Assembly (NCBI GenBank): GCA_039566865.1
Contig: CM076954.1
Span: forward strand, 6,332,001 to 6,396,000
Length of the DNA: 64,000 nt
Direction: 5' to 3'
Origin: Aurelia coerulea
Lineage: Eukaryota; Cnidaria; Scyphozoa; Semaeostomeae; Ulmaridae
Part shown: one piece after another, positions 55,110 through 63,800 of the stretch
Numbering within the stretch: the stretch's first letter is position 1
How the letters are laid out: each line of letters opens with the position of its first letter
Translations under genes and position numbers: made by a program
Notes under the pieces: generated by a model
Database searches by the model: none
What the model saw: the letters and a program-made list of their open reading frames with translations, nothing else
What the model was told of the DNA's origin: nothing

Positions 55110-56020
55110 TTAACCATTACTTATATTGAATTCTGCTAAGTAACTTGTTTGATAGTGTTTTTGATGTTGCCTTTTACGTTTTTCCTGCGATCTACGCCTT
55201 TGAAGTCTCTCTTCCCTTTGAACTTCAGTTTCATTTGCTCGTCTTTTAGCTTTATTCTGCCTCTCGTCTGCAAGTCGATCATGTCTTTCAGACTCAGTTT
55301 TATTTTCATACCTTGTTGCACAATTTTGCCGCAGTTTTGCGAGTCGTTCTTGTCTTTCAGATTCACTTTCATTTTTACGTTTTTTGGCCATAGATTCTCT
55401 TATTTGCTTACGCCTTTGTTGTTGTTTACTGTGAATATAGCTCTGATCTGAAAGTTTCCTTTTCCTTGGATTAATGGTAATGGTAAATTCCTGCAACTCT
55501 GAAGAATTTAAATTATCAAATATTACTGAAACCACTTCAAAAAAAGTAGCATCAAGTGCTGTGGCCAACAATTGCAAATAATTTTTTAAGGAAGGTATAT
55601 TTCCTAGGTTTAAAAATACTGCCTTGCCATTTATAGCAGGCATACCCAGAGAGTTTCTGGCATGAGAATCAAATACATAATAACCTGAGTCTGGAATATA
55701 AATAATTGATATCATGTACCCATCTAATATAAAAATTGCATTTTTGTTTTCTATGAAAGTATTTGCAAGTGCTTCAAGCAAAGAAAGGAATGGGGAATCC
55801 CTGGGTATCACTGAAGAAAGAGCCTTGGTAAATATTTCCAAAAGCAATAGAACTTCCTGGTTGATTAGATTGACTGTGTAATTCAATGTTTGCCTCCATG
55901 GAGGTTTCCCTAGAAGTTGCTTGTATTGCCACAATGGGTGATTCACTGTTTATCATCACAATGGGTGATTCACTATTTTCTTCCACAATGGAAAAGTTAC
56001 TATTGTTTGGTGCCTCAATG
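55110..56020 (-). pseudogene. Helitron protease-like domain C-terminal half and basic region
   Basis: On the - strand, after the hAT-like insertion, the peptide resumes with ES(P/S)IV repeats and shifts frame near 55790. It then shows LLEALANTF, IFILDGYMISIIYIPDSG and YVFDSHARN, in which the SH supplies the likely catalytic His. This resembles the C76-type (herpesvirus tegument-like) cysteine proteases found at the N-terminus of many animal Helitron proteins. It ends in a basic run of repeated 'ESERQERLAKLRQN'-like units, also usual in Helitrons. The stop at 55110-55112 separates it from the DUF6570 frame. Whether an intron or a mutation explains that is unclear. Confidence 0.8.
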
Positions 56021-56339
56021 AGGGGTACTTCGGGGTTTGCGGTATTGCGGTATCGGGGGTAAATTTTGTGCGGTATTGCGGTAATGACGGGGAAAACTTG
56101 CGGTATTGCGGTATCGAGCTTTCACAGCGCGGTATGCGGTATTGTACGAACATTAACATCCAGACTTCATGTAATGCCATTTTCCTGTTGAAGAACAAAG
56201 CATCTTCGAGACGAATTGATAGAGGAAAGAAAAGCGAAGGAGAGGGAGGTCCCTTATCCCTCTCTCCTTGTGCCTGCTCCACCTGCTCAACCTTGAAAAA
56301 GTACCTGCGGAGGAGAGCACGCAACATTTTTATCTGAAG

Positions 56340-58040
56340 AAAAAGAATCAAAATATTTGCACGAATCAAAACTTTAGATGTGGGAAAATCTCTCCTATTT
56401 TCAAATCAGGCAATCCGGCAATATTGGAAAACTATACGCCTTGCATGGTAATTCCTGCTCTATCTAAGTTATCTGATCATTTATAATCGACTGTCCCAGT
56501 ACCTTGAATCGAATGGCCTGTTGTGCCCACATCAGTTTCGGTTTATACAAGAGAGATCTACGCAACATGCAGGTACCTTACTGTCAGAAAAGGTTAGACA
56601 GATTGACCTCCGCAAAGCCTTCGACACAGTACGTCATGCAACCTTGCTGGAAAAATTACCAAGTTATGGCATACATGATGTGGAATCATTACAATGGATA
56701 GATGATTATCTCTTTAATAGGAAACAATAGGAAATCTTTGATAACACCAGCTCATGCGAAGAAAACGTTACATGTGGTGTACCACAAGGATCCATCCTGG
56801 GGCCCCTTCTCTTTGGGCTGATAATCAACGACATCCATATTCCGCTCACTGATGCTGGCATTATATTTTATGCCGACGACACTGTTTATATTGTGCAAGG
56901 AAGAACTCAAATGAAATAGAACATTTAAACAGAGACTGGTTTGATGAAAATAACCTGTTCATTAACTTGAAAAAAGGTAAAACTGAATTTGTGCTATATG
57001 GATCACATCAAAAGTTGTCCAAACAGCCAAACGTGGACATCAAAATCTACAATCAAACTATTCATGAGACAAAATCATACAAGTACCGTGGTGTAGATTT
57101 GGATAACCATATGAACCTACTTCGACATTTGGAAAATGTGTACAAAAATGCGTCAGCCGGAGTAAACTTTTACATTACAGCCCTAAAGAAGTCGTGCATG
57201 GCAGGACGAAATATTGGCAAAAGATAAATTAATCATTTTTGCTGTTGTTTTTTGTCACATTGCGGTGTTTCTGCCTTTAAATTTAAACTTTTTATCTCGT
57301 ATTCGCGAAAAATTCAGCCTTTATGTAGCAGAATCGATATTCAAAACAATGATATGTTCTACCGGGTGAACCAGAAAAAGTTCCCACTTTTGAAAATTCA
57401 TAGGATCAAGAGTACTGGATGGATTGGAATGAATCAATATTTGCTTGACAGCCAAAAGATCGAGTATTTTATTGTGAATTTTCTCGCCTTTTTACAAGCA
57501 TTGGAAAAGTGGTAATTTCAAATTTAGAAAAAATTTGTGGTTGCAAAATGACTGAAAAGGCCTGAAATACGTGATCAAATTATAAAGGACTACAACTAGA
57601 AAAAGCAATTGTCATGGGTGAGAGATATCGTCTGCACATTTGACTAATGTATTATTGCTCTTGACAGAGGTAAAGCGCTCGTGTGTATTGTTCTGGGTTA
57701 GGAGAGTCCTAACGATTTGATCAAGTGTTTTAGGCCCTTTTCAGTCATTTTGAAAACATGAAACTTTTGTAAAGTTGAATTTTACTATATTTGCAGTGCT
57801 CGTAAGAAGACGAGAGAAGTCACAAAAATACTTTGATCTTTTGGCTTTTAATTAGAATTTGAATCATTCAAATCCATCAAAAATTTGTTGTGCTACGAAT
57901 TTTCGAAAGTGGGAACTTTTTCTGGCTCACCCGGTATATATTCATAATATCTGCCGTCATTTTACTGAAAGCCCATCAATGAAACTTTCCCCGTTGTTCT
58001 CACCGGTATACTGCATTAAGAGCGCTGCTTTTAATTTTCT
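56340..58040 (+). pseudogene. LINE RT fragment nested in the hAT-like element
   Basis: + strand RT motifs in broken frames: KISPIFKSGNP, then the thumb-side LCPHQFGFIQERSTQH-like part, DLRKAFDTVRH, CGVPQGSILGPLLF and YADDTVYIV at about 56870-56890, with multiple stops. It is interrupted by the MITE at 57362-57934 and resumes to about 58040. No endonuclease. Family not resolved beyond APE-class or RTE-like LINEs. Confidence 0.82.
57362..57934. mobile_element. TA-flanked MITE, 573 bp
   Basis: Ends CCGGGTGAACCAGAAAAAG / CTTTTTCTGGCTCACCCGG, with TA on both sides (57360-57361, 57935-57936). Inverted similarity continues for about 50 bp (TTCCCACTTTTGAAAATTC). Its terminus shares CCGGGTG with the 20568 and 48167 MITEs. 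Confidence 0.9.
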
Positions 58041-58147
58041 GGCGTTTGCGGTATTTTGCTATTTTATGGTGCGGTATTGCGGTATTTGGTGTCTTTTTCG
58101 TGCGGTATTGCGGTATTGGGACCCCCCCGAAGTACCCCTCCTTAATG

Positions 58148-58650
58148 GGCGTTTCTGATGTATTTGCTTTTGTTGCCACAAGGGGTTTAGATATTTCATT
58201 TGATGCCACAAAGGGCACTGCCACAAGGGGCGAGTCAATGTTTACTTCATTTGATCTTCTGAAATACACTGTTGTGGGCAGCCGCTCTATTGACAAATTT
58301 GGGGCATCAGGCATCAATCCATTTTGCACAGCATGCAAGAATTGTGAATCACCAATGTGAAGAATTTCATCAACTGTTTCAGAATTCCAATTTGTAACTG
58401 CCATTTCATGGTGGTTGTAAGCCAATGAGGCTAATGCCATAAAAACACACTGTCTTCCACGAGATTCTTCATTAAAATATGCACCCCCTTGGTGCAGGTT
58501 TCCTGTTGCAATCAATGTTGGTAACTCAACGATCGAATTTTCAGAAGGGCTGTTACTCGATGTAGGCCTAGCTGTAGGTCCAGGGTTCATTTCAACATCT
58601 CCTGACAACAAAAGGAAAAACACGGAGAATCTTGTTACATTAACGTAGAT
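58148..58650 (-). pseudogene. Helitron 5' coding region: leader, 2A motif, protease N-half
   Basis: The - strand reads a hydrophobic stretch (FSVFFLLLS), the 2A-type motif GDVEMNPGP, a Ser/Thr-rich linker and then GNLHQGGAYF...RGRQCVFMALASLAYN. The Cys after RGRQ fits the catalytic position of C76-type proteases, whose other half lies at 55110-56020 beyond the hAT-like insertion. No ATG precedes the 2A motif in frame (stop at about 58680), so the true start must be in an upstream exon or has been lost; the only in-frame alternative is a GTG at 58621-58623. Confidence 0.82.
58576..58602 (-). other. 2A ribosome-skipping peptide motif (GDVEMNPGP)
   Basis: An exact match to the D(V/I)E-x-NPGP consensus, with the preceding hydrophobic FFLLLS typical of 2A sequences in animal retroelements. 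Known 2A peptides cause the ribosome to skip the bond between the last Gly and Pro. Here that would release a short hydrophobic leader from the Helitron protein. Confidence 0.85.
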
Positions 58651-58811
58651 GTTATATGGCCTAACGCTACAATTCCTTGAGATTCATGGTCTCAATTTTG
58701 AACAATGTTCCTTTATCCATTCCTTGCCAGTTGTTCCCAACATATTTCTGTTTGCGTAAGGACACGCAGCGCCAACAACGCCTAGGCCGAGGCCCGCGAC
58801 AGTTTCCTGTC

Positions 58812-59287
58812 TCTGAAACATTTCAGTTTCAGTTTCAGTTTCAGTTTATTTCATTCATCCATCAATCCTAAATACAATTCTACATAATTACACTACACCT
58901 AAATACTTACAAAATACCGTACAATAAACACAAAATTAATTAAACTTAGAAATTACAGAAACAGCTGGACAACCAATCCTATGAGTGGTAAAAAAACAGA
59001 GAGAATAAAAATAAAGTCTCTCATACTTGCAATAATATAGAGGCAAATTTTGATACGTACCTGAGTGTGTGAAGTCCCTTCTTCTTCTCAGCCTGCAGTG
59101 CAATATAGCCAGCTTCCTCTTCAAAATTCGAAGGTGGATGGCATGGCAGGCATGCAGAACAAAGGCCTTAAGAGTCATGGCTATCGTTCCTCTGTTCCTT
59201 TGTTCACATAGGGACACGTATTTTCGAGATAAATCTCGTCTAAATGGCAGCTTCGCTACCGCTGCGCTGCAATTACTATACAACACT
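58812..59287 (-). mobile_element. LINE 3' end with (TGAAAC)n tail
   Basis: On the - strand the sequence ends AATAAACTGAAACTGAAACT, a microsatellite-style LINE tail. An open frame (58936-59382, - strand) runs through it but has no recognised motif and crosses into the adjacent MITE, so I do not call a gene. Confidence 0.6.
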
Positions 59288-59614
59288 CCCGGGGGGGTTA
59301 CTTGACCAGGTTTTGGTCGGGGACGTGCCATCGAAGCTTCAAAAACATACCCGTTCCTTATACCAATTTTCCGAAAAAGCATACCCGACTTTATACCAAT
59401 TTTCCGAAAAAGTACACCCGACCTTATACCAATTTTCCGAAAATGTATATCCGATCTTATACTTTAACCAAAATCGTGCAAATCGATACCGTTCCTTATA
59501 CCAAAATCGTGAAAATCGATACCGTTCCTTATACCAAAATCGCGAAAATCGATACCCTTCCCGATGGCACGTCCCCGCACCCAAAATATGTGAAGTGCCC
59601 CCCTCCCCCCCGGG
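59288..59614. mobile_element. 327-bp MITE with C/G-run ends and internal tandem repeats
   Basis: 8-bp duplication ACAACACT (59280-59287, 59615-59622). Ends CCCGGGGGGG / CCCCCCCGGG, then GGGGACGTGCCATCG / CGATGGCACGTCCCC. The interior is a decayed tandem array of about 28 bp (CTTATACCAATTTTCCGAAAA, then CTTATACCAAAATCGTGAAA). Confidence 0.92.
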
Positions 59615-60832
59615 ACAACACTACGGGAACGATACCAGGGGGAGCGAAAAACAATGACTACCCCATGGCCAAAAACATAAAGACGTATAACGTTAACCTA
59701 CATGCAACTAACTGTACACTAGACTTATGACGATGAGTCCCTTGTATCCCTGCGGTACCTTGCTCCCCTCTTGCTCACAGGGACTCATAATGAAACAGTT
59801 AAAAACCTGACCCTATTTTGTAAAGTCTCGCTTTCAGATTGCCTGCCAGAGAGCCCAAACATTTTGAGAAATTATTTTTGCGAAACCTCCAAGGACTTGT
59901 CTTTGTGTGTGAAGAACAAAACTCTTTCGCTTATTTCAGGACGTTCGATTAGTTTCCCTAGAGACGTTCTAGAGTCCAAAGTCCACAGCAAGACTTCGCT
60001 CGTTCTTTGCAAGTAGGGTGGACGCAGACATCTTCACATCTTCTGTAGCCAGACACGAAGACATCTTCACCCTTCAAAACTTTTAAGTAAAAAGCCTGGA
60101 ATTCTCACAACTCAACTCCTAACTGTGTTTCTGTTTTTTGCAGAAGCTCCGAGTCAGCCATCTTGCATTTTGTTTGGCGAATCAAGATTGCAAAATCGCT
60201 AAATCGCGAAAAATAAAAGATTAACAGCCTCACTTTGCTACCTGCCCTGCCAGACCTCGCCTGGTTGGCTAAAAGTTTCAGCAGATTTACCGTAACCATA
60301 GTAATTCGCAAATCTCGCAATCTGATTGGTAAACTAGGAATCCCAGCATATTAGGCCTAAATAGGGTCAGGTTTTTCAAAGTAAGAAAATGAGTCCCTGT
60401 TGACCGAAGCGCAAGCTTGAAGTCAAAGAGCACAAGGAAACAAGAGACTCGTCGTCATAAGTCTAACTGTACACTACGAACGATTAGAAAACTAATGGAT
60501 AAAGGATAATATACTAGATTCTGTCTGATATTAGATGTCGTGTCAAAGTTGGGAAGAACTTTAAAAAGTTCACGAGCGCGGCTCGTTTGAAACTGAGATG
60601 CATAAGATGCCTGACATCTAATATGAAACAGAATTTTCAAAAGGAAAACAAAGAACATTCACGTAAAGGGACTTGGTGGTTGCTAAGAACATAGCTGAAG
60701 TTTCAAAGGATCTCAAACAAACCGACCAGTTTCGTGTATGAAACGCGAAGTCAATTCGAGTATATTTTTGTTCAAGTCATCAGAAAGGTCTTGATCACCA
60801 TATAGTAAAAGCTTGTTAGGAGGGTTTCTCCA
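59615..60832 (-). mobile_element. LINE-A copy 3 (3' UTR and last codons), interrupted
   Basis: 59615-59721 and 60464-60832 match the 3' UTR and final codons of LINE-A copy 2 on the - strand (LLLYGDQDLS, ILELTSRFIH...TGRF, then the CATCTAATATGA region). It is split by the 59722-60463 element. The 5' truncation is at about 60815. Confidence 0.85.
59722..60463. mobile_element. 742-bp TIR element with an unusually long duplication
   Basis: Flanked by TAACTGTACACTA (13 bp; 59709-59721, 60464-60476). Ends GACTTATGACGA / TCGTCATAAGTC, with imperfect inverted similarity for about 110 bp (both arms contain AACCTGACCCTATTT). Non-coding. A 13-bp duplication is longer than for common DNA-transposon superfamilies. 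Confidence 0.85.
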
Positions 60833-60877
60833 TAGCATGTTTTCGGCTAAGGGAAAAGTGTATTTTATCACACGCAC

Positions 60878-61831
60878 CAGGGGCGCAAATGAGGGGGTGC
60901 GGGGGTGTGGCACCACCCAATAATTTCATAAATCGGTTCCAGTCGCTATTTTATAATGATAAAGTCGGTCCCTTATCCGGCTCTGAATTTGAATCTAAAT
61001 TTTTCAGGAGGTCGATACTCGAAATGCAAATATTTCTGTTTTAGCTGTCTTTTGTTCTTATTATAAAAACTAAGTTTACAGGAAAGAAATCCTCGAGATT
61101 CCTTTAAACCGAGGAGCAAATGGCTGGGTATTAGTTGGGTAAGGGATTCCTTCTGGGCCAAAGTAAAGGATCTTCCTTCGAAGATTTTCTTCATGCTCCG
61201 ATTTATGGGATAACTGTCCCAAAGCTATCAAAGTTCCCTTGTTGTTCATGGCAAGCATGATACTGGGAGATGCATTCTAAGCCAAAGTAAAGGTTTTTTC
61301 TTGGAAATTTTCTTCATGCTCCGATTCATAGGATAATTTTCACAACACTATCAAGGTTTCCTCGCTGCTAATGGCAAGCATGATATTGGGAGATGCATTC
61401 TAAACCAAAGTAAAGGGTATGACCCTAAAAAACTTTCCTGGGGGCTTCTCCCCCATACCCCTGCATTTCCATGCCTCCCTCCTAATTTACCCTGGCCATG
61501 CCGTTAATTGATTCCTTATGAGCAAATTTGTATGCCTAAAAACGTGGCTATTCTGTGAAGCTTTGAGTTGATGATTTAGGACAGATGGCTAAGATGCTAG
61601 CCAGCTGCCAGGGATAACTTGATGTCAGAAACTTTTCTTTAAATTCCGTTTTGATTGTTGGGAAAACATTACGTCTGTTATAGTTGTATTTTTGCTAAAT
61701 ACAGATAGGAAAACTCTTATTCTATCATACATTTGCAACAAGATTTATTTCGCAAAGATTGGTCCCGCGTAGAAGAAACTCGGTTCTTTGAACACACACC
61801 CCCCTCGAAAAAATTTGCATTTGCGCCCCTG
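60878..61831. mobile_element. Element with CAGGGGCGCAAATG termini
   Basis: Left end CAGGGGCGCAAATG and right end CATTTGCGCCCCTG are inverted repeats, hAT-like in style. No matching target duplication was seen, so the boundaries rest on the TIR only. It contains two tandem copies of a 123-bp unit (61158-61405, marked by CCAAAGTAAAGG) and shares its right 390 bp with 34193-34561. Confidence 0.65.
61158..61405 (+). repeat. Two tandem copies of a 123-bp unit
   Basis: CCAAAGTAAAGG recurs at 61158, 61282 and 61405, and the text between (CTTCATGCTCCGATT, ATGGCAAGCATGATA, GGGAGATGCATTCTAA) repeats with few changes. Confidence 0.88.
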
Positions 61832-62029
61832 GCAATTACAATACAATTTGTGTCACTGTCTTGGGACAAATGTGATGGAATTTTTTGGGAAAATAACTGG
61901 TCTTCCTGACAAAGAAATAAGCATCTTATAGTGACGTGCATGTCTATGGCTGTATGCAATATGTAATGTCACTTTTTACGCCGTTCTCAGGGATCTACAA
62001 CCGTATGATCAATCCCACAAGAAACTCAA

Positions 62030-62340
62030 CTCTCAGATCGTCAAAAAATTAAGAAACTCCAGTACTAGGAAAATATAGTTAAGAAACTATTTATTTTGAT
62101 AAAGGAAACCATTGACATACTTCTACTTTACTTTCACTTCTCTCCTGTATCATATTACCCGTAAGGTATTCGAGTAATGCCTTAACATTGGAAAGCCTTA
62201 AAACCTTGTTTTGAAATGTTCACGAGGGCACAGGTTGTTATGGAACCTCTAAGAAACTCGTAAGAAACTCTGAGTAGTCAAAATCTGATAATTTCAAGAA
62301 ACTTTCAGTACTGGCCCAAATTCTTAGTTTCTTATAAAAA
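62030..62340. repeat. 'AAGAAACT' repeat cluster
   Basis: AAGAAACT(C) occurs at least six times here, with CTCCAGTACTAGG and, at the right, TTTCTTATAAAAAATATACGTG in reverse orientation. It matches the family at 7960, 8650, 11080 and 45640. Confidence 0.55.
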
Positions 62341-62404
62341 ATATACGTGTACATAGGCCCAAATAGGCCACTTCTGTCATGTTTGTGTATAACAGTTTCA
62401 CCCG

Positions 62405-62482
62405 TACCCTGAGTACCAGCCTCTCTAACGTTAAAAACGGAGAATAACGTTTTTAACGTTAGAGAGGCTGGTACCCAGGGTA
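62405..62482. mobile_element. 78-bp near-perfect palindromic MITE with 9-bp duplication
   Basis: Arms 62405-62439 and 62448-62482 are complementary at all but one or two positions (TACCCTGAGTACCAGCC...). Both flanks read TTTCACCCG (62396-62404, 62483-62491). The 8-bp loop leaves no coding room. The duplication length suggests mobilisation by a MULE transposase. Confidence 0.93.
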
Positions 62483-62677
62483 TTTCACCCGCAGCTTGGC
62501 ACTCGAATTCGGAAACTGGTGATGCACCCACGAAATTGGAGAATTGGAGGAAAACTAACATTTAATCACATCTGAAGCAATAATTAAATAGGACAACAAC
62601 ATTTAACTACTACACTCCTTCTAGAAACACCGGAAAATAAGTGAGAGGAAGAGAAAACGAAGAATAACAAGATACAT

Positions 62678-63800
62678 ATGGACGTTTCGATATATCTAAG
62701 AGATACATTTCAAGACTTGGGAATCAAAGGACAGAAATTGCTGAAACTGTTTCCAAAGCAGTGGCGTGGTGCACGTGCCCCCCCCCCCAGCGGCACGTGC
62801 CCCCCATCTCAATTCCAAGACGTTTGTACTCAAATGTGAGCCCATCCATACTTAAATCCAGAAAAAGTTGTCTTCGAATATCTTCCACAATTAATTTCGT
62901 TGCAAAACTGATACAGTGTCAAGCAAACCCTCCGTGTGTGGGATAATAGAATGGAAGTTGCAGTCGACTTCAGTCTTTAGGAAATGGTTCAGGACTTCGA
63001 TATCATTTATACCTTAGTTGCCTCTTGAACTATGTTAGTGTGTCAGTCGTGTTCTTCAAGCTAAAAATATCACTGTGGAGTTGCATTCTCTTGTGATTCA
63101 GAATCGCCAATTCTATTATTTGGACTGAAAAGAAGCGTAGGGTGGGGGTAATGTGGGTCTAAAATGAGCAATCTCAAATTGGATAGCTGGTAAAACGACA
63201 AAAAAAACTCTTTCAAAAGTTTCGTTTGATTGACATTCAGTGCTTCTCTTTCCTGGCAAAAATCTCCGCTCTGATAAAGGCAATTAAATGTTTTTAAAAA
63301 TTGTTCCCTTTTTGCAACAAAAATAGGCCCACTTTCCCGAAAAGCGGGAAGAGAGAGTCTATTCTGAATTTTTCATACGAGGGGTGTTTTCCAACGATAT
63401 TAAGGGCATGGTCTCAAAAAATTTTTGCTCGCTCCGCTCGCACAGAGATTTGTTCCCATGACTATTTGTTCCGACGATAGTGGATAGCTGGTAAAACGAT
63501 ATCTCAAATTGAATAGCTGGTAAAACGACAAAAAAAAAACACTTTCAAAAGTTTCGTTTGATTGACATTCAGTGATTGACATTCGGCGCCAAAACAGGTC
63601 GTCCCCCCCCCTCCCAGCCAATTTGGAACCACCACGCCACTGTTCCAGAGTATCCTAAGACCAGTAGTGTCTACAGACACGCTAAAATGGAAATTGGCAC
63701 AGTTAAGTGCGATGGGAGGCACAATAACAAGGAGGGAAGAAAGACACTCACCATACGCGATGAAAGAAATATCTTTCGCAAACTAGAGCACCCTAGGGGA
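62678..63800 (+). pseudogene. Tc1/mariner-like transposase N-terminus, split by a hAT MITE
   Basis: Starting at the ATG at 62678, the + strand gives SIYLRDTFQDLGIKGQKLL, and after the inserted element YPKTSSVYRHAKMEIG and GRKTLTIRDERNIFRKL. Together they resemble the paired-type helix-turn-helix and the following 'GR(P/K)xKLT.RD.R.I.R' basic region of Tc1-like transposases. The match ends at about 63790, and the DDE catalytic domain is not in the window. The insertion falls inside the DNA-binding domain. Confidence 0.65.
62759..63642. mobile_element. hAT-type non-autonomous element, 884 bp
   Basis: Termini CAGTGGCGTGGTG / CACCACGCCACTG are classic hAT ends. The 8-bp duplication is TTCCAAAG / TTCCAGAG (62751-62758, 63643-63650), one mismatch. 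C-runs lie just inside each end. The interior has a direct repeat: GGATAGCTGGTAAAACGA at 63181 and 63481, with TTTCAAAAGTTTCGTTTGAT after each. Confidence 0.93.

Larger units (their letters stand above)
56021..58139. mobile_element. 2.1-kb hAT-like element with TGCGGTAT subterminal repeats
   Basis: Flanked by CCTCAATG / CCTTAATG (56013-56020, 58140-58147), an 8-bp duplication with one mismatch. Ends AGGGGTACTTCGGGG / CCCCGAAGTACCCCT. Both ends carry several spaced TGCGGTAT(T) words. A LINE fragment and a TA-MITE lie inside. A second copy of the left end occurs at 35308-35585. Confidence 0.88.
47875..58650 (-). mobile_element. Decayed Helitron with protease, Rep and helicase
   Basis: On the - strand the order is: hydrophobic leader with 2A motif, cysteine-protease-like domain, basic coiled region, DUF6570-like region, Helitron N-domain, HUH Rep and PIF1-type helicase. 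Four elements interrupt it directly: a hAT-like element (56021-58139), a Harbinger-type MITE (52923-53901), a LINE-A copy (49540-50797) and a TA-MITE (48167-48763). Frameshifts near 55790, 52750 and 51063 and stops near 52061 and 51808 show long inactivity. The termini are not located. Confidence 0.92.

Noticed and set aside
55149..55451. 100-codon + strand frame of Phe/Leu-rich peptide
   Set aside because: It is antisense to the basic coiled region of the Helitron protein, whose - strand frame matches known Helitron composition.
58936..59382. 148-codon - strand frame
   Set aside because: It spans a LINE 3' end and runs across the border of a separate MITE, so it cannot be one gene.
59339..59584. 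Open frames with repeated FSENWYK or YTNFPKK-type peptides
   Set aside because: They are translations of the internal tandem array of a 327-bp MITE bounded by an 8-bp duplication.
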